Positions 15,958 through 24,228 of a stretch of DNA of 64,000 nt are shown here, one piece after another. Source of the DNA: Alkalicoccus halolimnae (GTDB lineage: Bacteria; Bacillota; Bacilli; Bacillales; Salisediminibacteriaceae); NCBI RefSeq assembly GCF_008014775.2, contig NZ_CP144914.1, forward strand, positions 3,596,001-3,660,000, given 5' to 3'. The translations under genes and the position numbers were made by a program. Each line of letters starts with the position of its first letter. Positions within the stretch are counted from its first letter, which is position 1. The notes beneath the pieces were generated by a model. That model did no database searches, was not told where the DNA came from, and saw only the letters and a list, made by a program, of their open reading frames with translations.

Positions 15958-16716
15958 ATGAAAGATAATAAGACCTTTAATTTAAAGGAATTAAAGCAGT
16001 TGAAGATGGAAATGACGAAGTTTTTAATGAATTACGAATTTGCTATTGAGGAAATAACAACAAAAATAAATATTCTAAGCCAGGAATTTCACTATACGCA
16101 TGAACATAATCCCATCGAACACGTTAATTACCGGCTTAAATCCCCAGAAAGCATTGTGAGAAAAATGCATAAGAAAAACCTTCCGCTCTCCTTATCAGCT
16201 ATTCAGGAAAACATTACCGATATCGCAGGAGTACGAATCGTCTGTTCCTTTATCAGTGACATCTATGCCCTGTGCCGCATGCTGGAAAATCAGAAGGACA
16301 TTAAGGTGATCGAAATAAAAGATTATATTCGTCAGCCCAAGCCGAGCGGCTATCAAAGTCTCCATATGCTCGTTAAAATCCCCGTCTATATGTCTGACTG
16401 CTCGAAAGAGGTGTGCGTCGAAATTCAGATCAGGACAATTGCCATGGACTTCTGGGCCAGCCTCGAGCACAAAATTTATTATAAATATAATCAGGAAGTA
16501 CCCGGAAGTTTAGTAAATGAATTAAAAGAAGCAGCTGATTCTGCTGCAGCACTAGACCGCAAAATGGAAAAACTCCACCTCGAGATGAAAGAAATCAAGC
16601 TTCAGACAGAGGACGAGGAGGAAACGCTGGAACTTCTGCTTGCCAGCAACCGTTTCCGCCTCCCTGAAAGATTTCTTACTTCTCAAGGAATGATGAACCC
16701 GAAAAAGAAAGAATAA
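15958..16716 (+). CDS. relP: Small alarmone synthetase SasA (YwaC/RelP)
   Basis: 252 residues; it transfers pyrophosphate from ATP to GDP or GTP to make (p)ppGpp and has no hydrolase domain. YwaC/RelP-type motifs: HNPIEHVNYRLKSPESI, DIAGVRIVCSFISDIY, QPKPSGYQSLHMLV and EIQIRTIAMDFWASLEHKIY. They fit YwaC better than YjbM/RelQ. It is about 40 residues longer than YwaC, with an acidic/charged C-terminal extension after residue 210. ATG 15958 follows AAAGGAGCTGGGGAACA. Transcribed from an ECF-type promoter; a VanZ-like gene follows after 48 bp. Confidence 0.93.
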   Translation: MKDNKTFNLKELKQLKMEMTKFLMNYEFAIEEITTKINILSQEFHYTHEHNPIEHVNYRLKSPESIVRKMHKKNLPLSLSAIQENITDIAGVRIVCSFISDIYALCRMLENQKDIKVIEIKDYIRQPKPSGYQSLHMLVKIPVYMSDCSKEVCVEIQIRTIAMDFWASLEHKIYYKYNQEVPGSLVNELKEAADSAAALDRKMEKLHLEMKEIKLQTEDEEETLELLLASNRFRLPERFLTSQGMMNPKKKE

Positions 16717-16764
16717 ACCTGAGATTTACAATCGAAGTTCGACTTACTGCTCTGGAGGCTGACT

Positions 16765-17553
16765 ATGAAATCCGCTAAATTTTTATTGATTAACATTCTT
16801 CCTATCCTTATCATTTTGAGCATTATATATACGGCTTCTTCCCAATCTTCCGAAGAACAGGATATTTCCCCTCTTCTTGACCGCGTAGGGGGAGAAGACA
16901 GTTTAAGAGGAACCCTTTCCGCTCTGAGAGACCGCCTTGCAGAATCTGCAGACCGGGGAATCGAGCTCGCAGCGGCCCATCCTTTTTTAAGTCTGGCCGG
17001 ATTTGTAATTATCTCTATTATCTTATCCGTGCTTTTTTTCAGGTTTTACCGATCGTCAACTTCTCTTCTTAAAAAAACCCTGCTGGCCGCCGCCACGGCT
17101 GCAGCGTCAATCCTGTTTTTATCTGTTGTTCTCTTTGTTGCACGTCCGGAAACGATAGTCGAAGTTCTGAGGCAGTTTGCGTCTTTTGATCATATACGTG
17201 CATTACTGACAAGAATTGATTTTACGTACGCTGGTACTGAAATAAATCTGCAGCGGATGGGCTCAGATGGCCTGATCGAATTCTTTCTTCGCAAAGGAGC
17301 CCACTTTTTTCTGTTTGCTCTGCTCGGTTTTTTTCTTTACCTCGCATTTATTAAAATTACTGCCCGTACTTTTTTATCTTTCGTACTTGCCATGATTTTT
17401 GTTATTATGTATGCGGCTCTCGATGAATACCGTCAGACTTTTCTCCCTTCCCGATCCGGAATCTTCGCTGATGTCCTGCTGGATACAGCCGGAGGCTTCT
17501 TTGGAGCAGTATCAGGCTGGCTGAAAAAAGGAATCTCTAAAAAACTCAAATAA
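16765..17553 (+). CDS. VanZ-like membrane protein
   Basis: 262 residues with about five membrane segments. The N-terminus (LLINILPILIILSIIYTASSQSSEEQ) and the C-terminal block FFLRKGAHFFLFALLGFFLY, then YAALDEYRQTFLPSRSGIFADVLLDTAGG, are the VanZ family signature. The middle contains an extra soluble stretch and a second hydrophobic hairpin not found in the shortest members. Follows sasA with a TCTGGAGGCTGACT ribosome binding site and is probably in the same envelope-stress operon. Function unclear; VanZ proteins are linked to glycopeptide and envelope stress tolerance. Confidence 0.88.
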   Translation: MKSAKFLLINILPILIILSIIYTASSQSSEEQDISPLLDRVGGEDSLRGTLSALRDRLAESADRGIELAAAHPFLSLAGFVIISIILSVLFFRFYRSSTSLLKKTLLAAATAAASILFLSVVLFVARPETIVEVLRQFASFDHIRALLTRIDFTYAGTEINLQRMGSDGLIEFFLRKGAHFFLFALLGFFLYLAFIKITARTFLSFVLAMIFVIMYAALDEYRQTFLPSRSGIFADVLLDTAGGFFGAVSGWLKKGISKKLK

Positions 17554-17770
17554 AATCTCCGGATGAGGTTTACCATCAAATTATTCAGGGTACAGTTTGA
17601 CTTTTATTTGTAAAGCTAGTACCATGGTCTTACCGGGAAAACATTAGCGTTTCCTCAAAGCAAACAGATTTAAAAGAAAAATCATGCATGCTGTTTCTAA
17701 CAGAAGAACTGAAACTATTTATAATTTAAAAAAACTGGTAACAGGTTACAGACATTAGTGCTGTTAAACA

Positions 17771-17818
17771 AAGCCGAAAAGAACGCCTTACATGAGGTGT
17801 GATCTTTTCGGCTTTTTT
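17771..17818 (+). terminator. Intrinsic terminator of the sasA-vanZ operon
   Basis: AAGCCGAAAAGA pairs with TCTTTTCGGCTT around an inner ACGCCTTACATGAGGTGT hairpin, followed by TTTTTT. Confidence 0.85.
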
Positions 17819-17845
17819 CGTTTCAAAATAGAAAGGAAGGTCAAC

Positions 17846-18061
17846 ATGAAATTTTTAATTGATCACAGAAATAACTTAATCCATAAAATTGTCTGTGCAG
17901 GAGACCGGTGCGGCTTCAACGATACCCCCGTAGCAGAAAGAGAATTCACCAACAGCCACTCCTATCTGGAACTTCTCCAGAAGCAGAAAGGTTACAGCAG
18001 CTGCGCTCACTGTGAGGCTGCTACGATAGCTCCTCTTTCTCCAATAAAAAACCCCCAGTAA
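17846..18061 (+). CDS. Small four-cysteine protein of unknown function
   Basis: 71 residues from ATG 17846 (AAAGGAAGGTCAAC upstream; the longer frame start at 17792 lies inside the terminator). Cysteines are arranged as VCAGDRCGF and SSCAHCE, a C-x4-C...C-x2-C spacing compatible with zinc binding. No membrane segment. Not recognised as a named family. It has its own terminator 28 bases downstream, and sits just after the terminator of the sasA operon, so it may be expressed by read-through or from an unseen promoter. Confidence 0.7.
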   Translation: MKFLIDHRNNLIHKIVCAGDRCGFNDTPVAEREFTNSHSYLELLQKQKGYSSCAHCEAATIAPLSPIKNPQ

Positions 18062-18088
18062 AGAAGCACGGAAAAAATCCAGCAAAAA

Positions 18089-18127
18089 AAAGAAGCTCCC
18101 TTATGAAATAGAGGAGCTTCTTTTTTA
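18089..18127. terminator. Intrinsic terminator
   Basis: Stem AAGAAGCTCC / GGAGCTTCTT then TTTTTAT on the plus strand; on the minus strand TTTTTTTGCTGG follows, so it may also end the convergent DUF2294 transcript. Confidence 0.85.
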
Positions 18128-18207
18128 TAGAAATGAAGGATCGGATAAAAACCCTTTCCAGACGTAATTTTTTCGAACGACTCGAGACTTCCCCATCAAA
18201 GCTGTTT

Positions 18208-18921
18208 TTAAGTAAGGGGCTTTTTTTCGGGATCCAGAATTAAAACTACGAAGCCTTCATCCGTATCAAAATTCCAGTCTACAAAATATTCATTAACTTT
18301 CCGCTTCAGCGCCCCCTGAAGCGGCACTTCTTTCAGCACATCTCTCTCGAGAGGACGCTTAGACTGCTTCAAATCCTGGATATTTCCATTTTTAATAAGC
18401 TCTTTTTCTATCCGGACTAGAATGCCTTTACGCCTTACGAAAATGGTACGCTCGTTAAGCCAGTAGACCTCGGTTTCATCCGGAACTTTTTCCGCCCGGT
18501 CACTCGCAGCTTCAATCTGGCGGACGACTTCTTCTTTATTTACATCGTCCGGCCATACCCATTCTGTTTCTTCCGGCGCATTTCCTTCCCTAAGAATCCC
18601 CATGATGACGCCGGTTTCTCTTTCCAGATCCCAGTCTGCGTAAATTTCCTTCACATCCAGTTCTGCGATATTCCAGAGTTCTTTTATCATAACGTCTCTT
18701 AGTTCGCTTAACAGCATATCTCTAGTTTCCAGGACCCGCTTTGATTCATTCTGCTTAAGCAGAATTTTCTCCATTGGAGCGATAAAACCACGGAAGTGTA
18801 CAGTAAAAAAAGGGCGTTTAATTGTGACAAAAACCGAAGACGGTCCTTTTCCAAAATGTGTTCGGAGAAGGGAGGAAATATATCCGCTGATTTCCGCTTC
18901 CATTGTTTTTTCTTTGGACAT
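18208..18921 (-). CDS. Tandem DUF2294 protein
   Basis: 237 residues made of two DUF2294-like halves. The first half carries FGKGPSSVFVTIKRPFFTVHF, GFIAPMEKILLKQNESKRV and the conserved helix LLSELRDVMIKELWNIAELD; the second repeats the plan with YWLNERTIFVRRKG, PLERDVLKEVPLQGALKRKVN and YFVDWNFDTDEGFVVLIL. ATG 18921 follows AAAGGAGTAAAGTTC. DUF2294 proteins are common in Bacillaceae and in bacterial gas-vesicle or membrane-related loci, but no function is established. Single gene. Confidence 0.85.
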   Translation of the reverse strand: MSKEKTMEAEISGYISSLLRTHFGKGPSSVFVTIKRPFFTVHFRGFIAPMEKILLKQNESKRVLETRDMLLSELRDVMIKELWNIAELDVKEIYADWDLERETGVIMGILREGNAPEETEWVWPDDVNKEEVVRQIEAASDRAEKVPDETEVYWLNERTIFVRRKGILVRIEKELIKNGNIQDLKQSKRPLERDVLKEVPLQGALKRKVNEYFVDWNFDTDEGFVVLILDPEKKPLT

Positions 18922-19096
18922 GAACTTTACTCCTTTATATCATTCTCAAACTTTTATCGACAGCACCTTTGAAACCTATGTAGTTCACACTTATACATTT
19001 ATTTTACCCTAAGTTATATTATAAAACATAAAGCTCATAATAGCTAACAGATTTCTGATTTAATAGAGGAAGCATTCTTTCTTTTACTTCTGTTTT

Positions 19097-19112
19097 CGTT
19101 TCACGTGAAACA
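19097..19112. other. parS-like site 2 (intergenic)
   Basis: CGTTTCACGTGAAACA contains the perfect 14 bp palindrome GTTTCACGTGAAAC and matches TGTTTCACGTGAAACA at 15 of 16 positions. It lies between two divergent genes, outside any reading frame. Confidence 0.7.
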
Positions 19113-19157
19113 ATCGTGTTTTTTTCCAAGCGAATTTTACAGGAGTTAAAAAATTCA

Positions 19158-19185
19158 TTACGAATGCCAATTTATTCGTTATAAT
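19158..19185 (+). promoter_or_regulatory. sigma-A promoter with inverted repeat, MBL-fold gene
   Basis: TTACGA (19158-19163), 16 bp, TATAAT (19180-19185). TTACGAAT-N8-ATTCGTTA (19158-19181) is an inverted repeat with one mismatch spanning both promoter boxes, so a repressor site is plausible. Confidence 0.5.
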
Positions 19186-19330
19186 AGATTAACTGGATAA
19201 ATGGCTCGTAAAAAACATGGGTGAAAAAGAAGGTGCTATCGGCCAAAAAAGTAGTAAAGGACTTATCCTGATCAGGGAAAGAGGAAACCATTTAATAAAT
19301 GTAAATATTTTACTTTAGGGGGTATCTACT

Positions 19331-20047
19331 ATGAGGGTCACACGCACGGGCAACATTCAACAGCTTTCTTTTATGCCGAGAATATTTCCAATCAACTGCT
19401 ACCTTGTGGAAGAAGATGATTACTTGACCCTTGTTGACACAGCTATGGCTTTCAGTAAAGAGGGCATTCTTGAAACTGCTAAAAAAACCGAAAAACCAAT
19501 TAAGCATATTATATTGACCCATGCTCATACCGACCATGTCGGAGGACTCGACAAATTAAAAAAGTCGCTCCCGGAAGCGACTGTTCACCTCCCAAAAAGA
19601 GAGCTGAAGCTCCTTCATGGCGACCGGACACTGAAAGACGAAGAAGAAAATTTCCCGATCAAGGGGGGGCTTCCTAAAAGGTTAAGAACGAAGCCGGATA
19701 AACTGCTTTACGACGGTGACCGCATCGGTTCGCTGAAGGCTTTAAGTGTACCAGGCCACACCCCGGGAATGATGGCTTTTCTCGATGTACGCACGAACAC
19801 CTTAATTGCTGGTGATGCCTTTCAAACTAAAGGCGGACTTGCAGTAGCAGGAGTCGTCCGCAGAAGTTTTCCTTTTCCGGCCTGGGCTACCTGGAACAAA
19901 AGAGCTGCCTGTGTATCTGCTGAGAGACTGATCGCTTTAAAACCTTCGGTGCTGGCAGTAGGACATGGACCTCTGCTGGATGAACCATTGGAAGAAATGA
20001 AAAAAGCCTTAATAGAAGCTCATGAAGCACTCCAAAACAATGAATAG
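19331..20047 (+). CDS. MBL-fold metallo-hydrolase
   Basis: 238 residues. The metallo-beta-lactamase metal motif appears as LTHAHTDHVGG (HxHxDH, about residues 62-72), with VPGHTPGM (third His) and the metal-bridging aspartate in LIAGDAF, and a C-terminal GHGP. This is the glyoxalase II/hydrolase branch, often hydrolysing thioesters or lactones. ATG 19331 follows TTTAGGGGGTATCTACT. Single gene with its own promoter about 145 bases upstream and its own terminator; substrate unknown. Confidence 0.9.
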   Translation: MRVTRTGNIQQLSFMPRIFPINCYLVEEDDYLTLVDTAMAFSKEGILETAKKTEKPIKHIILTHAHTDHVGGLDKLKKSLPEATVHLPKRELKLLHGDRTLKDEEENFPIKGGLPKRLRTKPDKLLYDGDRIGSLKALSVPGHTPGMMAFLDVRTNTLIAGDAFQTKGGLAVAGVVRRSFPFPAWATWNKRAACVSAERLIALKPSVLAVGHGPLLDEPLEEMKKALIEAHEALQNNE

Positions 20048-20111
20048 AAACCGGTTTGCCCTTTTGAGGCGTAGAACCCTTCATAAAAGGGTATCGTATT
20101 TAAGAAGAGCC

Positions 20112-20148
20112 AGAGGTGTTTCCGTTATGGAATAACACCTCTTTTTTC
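20112..20148 (+). terminator. Intrinsic terminator
   Basis: Stem AGAGGTGTT / AACACCTCT around TCCGTTATGGAAT, then TTTTTT. Confidence 0.85.
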
Positions 20149-20209
20149 CTTGAATGTTTATCGTCAGTGGACATTATACATAAGTCTGTAAAGAATGGAG
20201 GGGAGAAGT

Positions 20210-21556
20210 ATGACTGAGAATGAAATAACACTCGCTATTATCAAAGCTTTAAAAGAAGGCCGTAAAAAACAGTTTCAGGAAATTATTGATGAACTTCATC
20301 CTTACGACATTGCTCTCCAGTACAAAACGGTGCCGGCGAAACATAATCATAAATTCCTTTCATACTTATCCATCGAACAGCTCACAGAACTAATGGAGGA
20401 ACTTGAACAGGAAGAGCAGCTGGAAGTGCTTGAGGCACTCGGTGCGAGAAGGTCGACTAAAGTTCTCGATCTGATGGAGAACGATGAGCTCGCGTCCTTC
20501 CTCTCAGATCTGGAACCGGAAAAGATTAAAGAACTGCTTGCGGATATGAAACACGAAGAATCTGAAACGGTCCAAAACCTTATGAATTATCCTCCGGAAA
20601 CCGCTGGACGAATTATGAATAACCGGTTTGTATGGATTAAAAAACATTATACAATCGGAGAAGCAATAGATAAGCTGAAGCATTTCGTTGAACTTGCGGA
20701 ATATCTGAACTACCTGTATGTAATTGATGAAGATAAAAAGCTGGTGGGCGTTGTCTCCTATCGGGACCTGCTCCTCGCAGACATTAATGATCGAATCGAA
20801 GACGTGATGTACAGCCGCGTTGTTAAAGTCGAAGTCGATACGGATCAGGAGGAAGCAGCTAAAATTATTAACCGCTATGATTTCGTTTCCCTCCCTGTTG
20901 TAGATGAAGATAACGTACTGCGTGGCGTTATAACGGTAGACGATGTTCTTGATGTAGTAATTCAGGAAGCGAATGAAGACATTGAAAAGCTGTCTGCTTC
21001 CGGTAAATCAATTGATTTCAACACTAAGCCGATCGTTGCTGCCTACCGCCGGCTTCCCTGGTTGATCGGTCTTCTTTTTGTCGGGCTGGTATCAGGCGGA
21101 ATTATCAGTGGATTCGAGGATACCCTCGGTACCGTGGTAGCACTTGCCTTTTTCATGCCGATGATCGCAGGGATGACAGGGAATACAGGAACACAGTCCC
21201 TTGCTGTAGTCGTCCGTGGTCTTGTAACAGAAGATTTATCGATTAAACAGGTCGTTCATCTCGTGTTCCGCGAATTCTGGGTCGGCATCATCATCGGTAT
21301 TACGTGCGGCTTCCTCATTTCGATGATTGCCTACTTCTGGCAGGGCAGCTTTATTCTCGGAATAGTCGTCGGTTCTTCCCTTCTTATAACGCTTATTATT
21401 GGAACGCTTGCCGGTACGATTATCCCGCTCATTCTTTATAAACTTGATATCGACCCGGCGATTGCTTCCGGTCCGCTTATTACGACCATCAACGATATTC
21501 TGTCTCTTCTTATTTACTTCGGTCTCGCTACAGCGATGCTGAGCCAGCTGACGTAA
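20210..21556 (+). CDS. mgtE: Magnesium transporter MgtE
   Basis: 448 residues. Order: N-terminal alpha-helical MgtE-N superhelix (about 1-130), two CBS domains (about 135-255: VVSYRDLLLADI, then GVITVDDVLDVVI), the plug helix, and five membrane helices ending in the pore. The Mg2+-selectivity motif region FFMPMIAGMTGNTGTQSLAVVVRGL is intact. Intracellular Mg2+ binding by the CBS domains closes the channel. ATG 20210 is chosen because GGAGGGGAGAAGT precedes it; the upstream ATG at 20195 is inside that site. No Mg2+ riboswitch is visible in the short leader. sirC follows after 55 bp. Confidence 0.96.
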   Translation: MTENEITLAIIKALKEGRKKQFQEIIDELHPYDIALQYKTVPAKHNHKFLSYLSIEQLTELMEELEQEEQLEVLEALGARRSTKVLDLMENDELASFLSDLEPEKIKELLADMKHEESETVQNLMNYPPETAGRIMNNRFVWIKKHYTIGEAIDKLKHFVELAEYLNYLYVIDEDKKLVGVVSYRDLLLADINDRIEDVMYSRVVKVEVDTDQEEAAKIINRYDFVSLPVVDEDNVLRGVITVDDVLDVVIQEANEDIEKLSASGKSIDFNTKPIVAAYRRLPWLIGLLFVGLVSGGIISGFEDTLGTVVALAFFMPMIAGMTGNTGTQSLAVVVRGLVTEDLSIKQVVHLVFREFWVGIIIGITCGFLISMIAYFWQGSFILGIVVGSSLLITLIIGTLAGTIIPLILYKLDIDPAIASGPLITTINDILSLLIYFGLATAMLSQLT

Positions 21557-21611
21557 ATTAAACGGAGCGTGAGCGCACTTCAGCTTATTTTAAAGGAAAG
21601 GAGACGGTTTT

Positions 21612-22223
21612 ATGGCTTCCATCCCGCTGATGGTAAACCTGGATAAAAAAAAGATCGTCATCGTCGGCGGTGGAAGGGTGGCGCTCAAACGAATTGCAGT
21701 GCTGAATAAAAGTGAGGCCTTTATTACTGTTATCAGTCCGCACTTCCAGCCGGAAATAAAAGCTTTGGAGAAAGCAGGATTTCTTACCTGCCTCGAAAAA
21801 GCTTTCGCTCCGGACGATATTTCCGATGCTTTTTTAGTAATTATTGCAACAGATAATCCCGAAGTAAACGAATCAGTAAGGAACGCAGCGCCTGCAAACT
21901 GCCTGCTCAATGACGCCTCCTCTGCAGAATCAGGAAGTGTACAGTTTCCTGCGGCAGTGAAGCGGGGCCGCCTTACTATTGCTGTCTCCACAGAGGGAGC
22001 GAGTCCGAAGTTTGCAAAACACTTAAAAAAGGAGCTTTCTGAGCGTTATAACGAGGACTACGAAGCTTACATGGAGTTTTTGTTTACGGCCCGGCAGCTT
22101 TTGAAAAAAGCTGATCTTTCCTTCGAGGAAAAGGACATGCACCTGCAGATAATTCTAAGTAAATCCTACCTTGATCCCCGGGAACAGGAAAAAAAACTGC
22201 TGCAGCTCCGCGATCTTCTGTAA
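21612..22223 (+). CDS. sirC: Precorrin-2 dehydrogenase (siroheme synthase subunit)
   Basis: 203 residues, YlnF/SirC type. It oxidises precorrin-2 to sirohydrochlorin with NAD+. The Rossmann motif VIVGGGRVALKRI (about residues 15-27), the conserved NDASSAESGSVQFPA block and ISTEGASPKFAK-like segment are present. ATG 21612 follows AAAGGAGACGG. It is the only siroheme gene not in the large operon: it lies convergent to cysI, downstream of mgtE. Together with cobA, sirB and hemD in that operon the siroheme branch is complete from hydroxymethylbilane. Confidence 0.93.
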   Translation: MASIPLMVNLDKKKIVIVGGGRVALKRIAVLNKSEAFITVISPHFQPEIKALEKAGFLTCLEKAFAPDDISDAFLVIIATDNPEVNESVRNAAPANCLLNDASSAESGSVQFPAAVKRGRLTIAVSTEGASPKFAKHLKKELSERYNEDYEAYMEFLFTARQLLKKADLSFEEKDMHLQIILSKSYLDPREQEKKLLQLRDLL

Positions 22224-22383
22224 GGCTTTTTCACGCTGATAAAAAAGGGCCGTTTACTAATAGAAAGTCCAGTAGACTGCTGCCTTCCGTTAAGCGGAAG
22301 TCTGAAGATCCTTTAGAGCTTCACTGGAAAACAGCTGAAGATAAGCCCTGTATAAAAACTCTGCCAGTGAGCAGAGGACGGAC

Positions 22384-22422
22384 AAAAGCCTGTTAGACAA
22401 ATCCCCGTCTAACAGGCTTTTT
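22384..22422. terminator. Bidirectional terminator between sirC and cysI
   Basis: Stem AAAGCCTGTTAGAC / GTCTAACAGGCTTT with T tracts on both sides. A second pairing CTGTCTC / GAGACAG lies at about 22457-22483, nearer the cysI stop codon. Confidence 0.8.
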
Positions 22423-22493
22423 AACACCTCGCGCGGCTCCGCGCGTGCTATCCAGACTGTCTCGATACAGCCTTTTGAGACAGCCTCTTCTTT

Positions 22494-24203
22494 TTATGCA
22501 TGAAAATTGACTCCCGAAGTTACTTCTTCAATGATACCGGCACGGATTACGAAATCACCGAAACGCTCTTTCGGCTGCCGTTCTTTTGCATATTGATGCA
22601 AAATAGGCTTCAATGTGTCGAGGATTTCTTTCTCGCCAATATTTTCCCGGTACAGCTTATTTAAACGATCTCCAGTGAAACTTGCTCCAAGGTACATATT
22701 GTACTTGCCCGGCCCTTTGCCGATAAAGGCAATTTCGCCGAGTGCGGGTCTGGCACAGCCGTTCGGGCATCCCGTCATCCGGATCAGAATTTCTTCATCC
22801 CGCAGACCTGCTTCTTCAAGAATATCTTCAATTTTATCGACAAGCGTAGGCAGATACCGTTCAGACTCTGCCATTGCCAGTCCGCATGTCGGGAAGGCGA
22901 CACATGCCATCGAATTCTGCCGGAGTGCAGAATTATGTTTTCCATCGGTCATCCCGTATGCTTTAACAAGCTTATTGATCGCAGCTTTTTTCGACTTCGC
23001 TACGTTGGAAATAATGAGATTCTGGTTTGGCGTCAGCCGGAAGTCACCTTTATGCATTTTGGCAATTTCACGCAGTCCTGTCATCAGCGGGTACCCTTCC
23101 GTATCTTTTATACGGCCGTGTTCAATAAACAGAGTCAGGTGCCATTTCCCATCACCTTCTACCCAGCCGTAGCGGTCGCCATTATCTTCAAAATAGTAGG
23201 CCCGTTCTTCTTCGAGGTCCCAGCCAAGGCGGTTATTCAGCTCTGCTTTGATCCAGTCCAGGCCGAGCCGGTCCACCGTATATTTGAAACGAGCATTTTT
23301 ACGCTCGGAACGATTACCGTAATCCCGCTGAATAGTGATGATTTTTTCTGCCACTTCATGAATATGCTCCGGCCTGCTGAAGCCGATGACCCGGGAAAGC
23401 TGCGGATACGTATTTGTGTCACCGTGTGTCATGCCCATGCCTCCACCTACCGCTACGTTAAAGCCTCTAAGCTCGCCATCTTCAATGATGGCTATAAAGC
23501 CGATATCCTGGGAAAAAATATCAACGTCATTGGAAGGAGGCACGGCTACGCCGATTTTAAACTTTCTCGGCAGGTAAACAGGTCCATACATCGGCTCACT
23601 TTCTTCTTCACGGCTGTCGATAACTTTTTCCTCGTCGAGCCAGATTTCATGGTAGGCTCTTGTTTTTGGAAGGAGGTGATCGCTCAGTTTGTGAGAAAGC
23701 CGGTGCACCTCTGCATGAACGTTAGACTGATAAGGATTCGCAGCACACATCACATTACGGTTAACATCTCCGCAGGCCGCGATCGTATCCATCATCGCAT
23801 TATTCATTTCCTGAATACTTTTCTTCATGTTCCATTTAAGAATGCCATGAGTCTGAAAAGTCTGCCTCGTTGTAAGTTTAAGCGTGCCGTTGCCATACGT
23901 GTTGGCAATCTCGTCCATCTTAAGCCACTGAGCCGGTGTCGCCACGCCTCCTGCAAGCCGTACACGGATCATAAACTGATAAGCTGGCTCCAGCTTCTGC
24001 TGTTTTCGCTCGTTACGCAGATCTCGGTCGTCCTGCATATAGCTTCCGTGGAACTTCAACAGCTTCGTCTGTGCTTCCGGAATTCCTGCACTGAGAGGAT
24101 CTGCAAAATTTTCTTCCAGCTCCCCGCGCAGAAAACTGCTGTTTCTTTTTATTTCCTCCGTTTCACTTGGAGGTCCGTGTTCTGTTAGTTTGTTCTCTGC
24201 CAT
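22494..24203 (-). CDS. cysI: Sulfite reductase (NADPH) hemoprotein beta subunit
   Basis: 569 residues. It reduces sulfite to sulfide at a siroheme-[4Fe-4S] centre with electrons from CysJ. The two cluster-binding motifs are intact: [15 protein letters not shown] and [11 protein letters not shown]. Substrate-binding arginines appear in [14 protein letters not shown] and [16 protein letters not shown] 24203 lies 25 bp after the cysJ stop. Last gene of the sulfate-reduction operon, followed by a terminator shared with convergent sirC. Confidence 0.97.
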   Translation of the reverse strand: MAENKLTEHGPPSETEEIKRNSSFLRGELEENFADPLSAGIPEAQTKLLKFHGSYMQDDRDLRNERKQQKLEPAYQFMIRVRLAGGVATPAQWLKMDEIANTYGNGTLKLTTRQTFQTHGILKWNMKKSIQEMNNAMMDTIAACGDVNRNVMCAANPYQSNVHAEVHRLSHKLSDHLLPKTRAYHEIWLDEEKVIDSREEESEPMYGPVYLPRKFKIGVAVPPSNDVDIFSQDIGFIAIIEDGELRGFNVAVGGGMGMTHGDTNTYPQLSRVIGFSRPEHIHEVAEKIITIQRDYGNRSERKNARFKYTVDRLGLDWIKAELNNRLGWDLEEERAYYFEDNGDRYGWVEGDGKWHLTLFIEHGRIKDTEGYPLMTGLREIAKMHKGDFRLTPNQNLIISNVAKSKKAAINKLVKAYGMTDGKHNSALRQNSMACVAFPTCGLAMAESERYLPTLVDKIEDILEEAGLRDEEILIRMTGCPNGCARPALGEIAFIGKGPGKYNMYLGASFTGDRLNKLYRENIGEKEILDTLKPILHQYAKERQPKERFGDFVIRAGIIEEVTSGVNFHA

Positions 24204-24228
24204 TGTTAAACCCCATTTCTACACCTGA

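Noticed and set aside
19217..19318. 33-codon open frame (MGEKEGAIGQKSSKG...) in the leader of the MBL-fold gene, ending at its ribosome site
   Set aside because: No ribosome binding site before the ATG and no protein-like composition; could be a leader peptide but nothing supports it.
22935..24188. 417-codon open frame antisense to cysI
   Set aside because: Shadow of the highly biased cysI codon pattern; no ribosome site and composition unlike a real protein.
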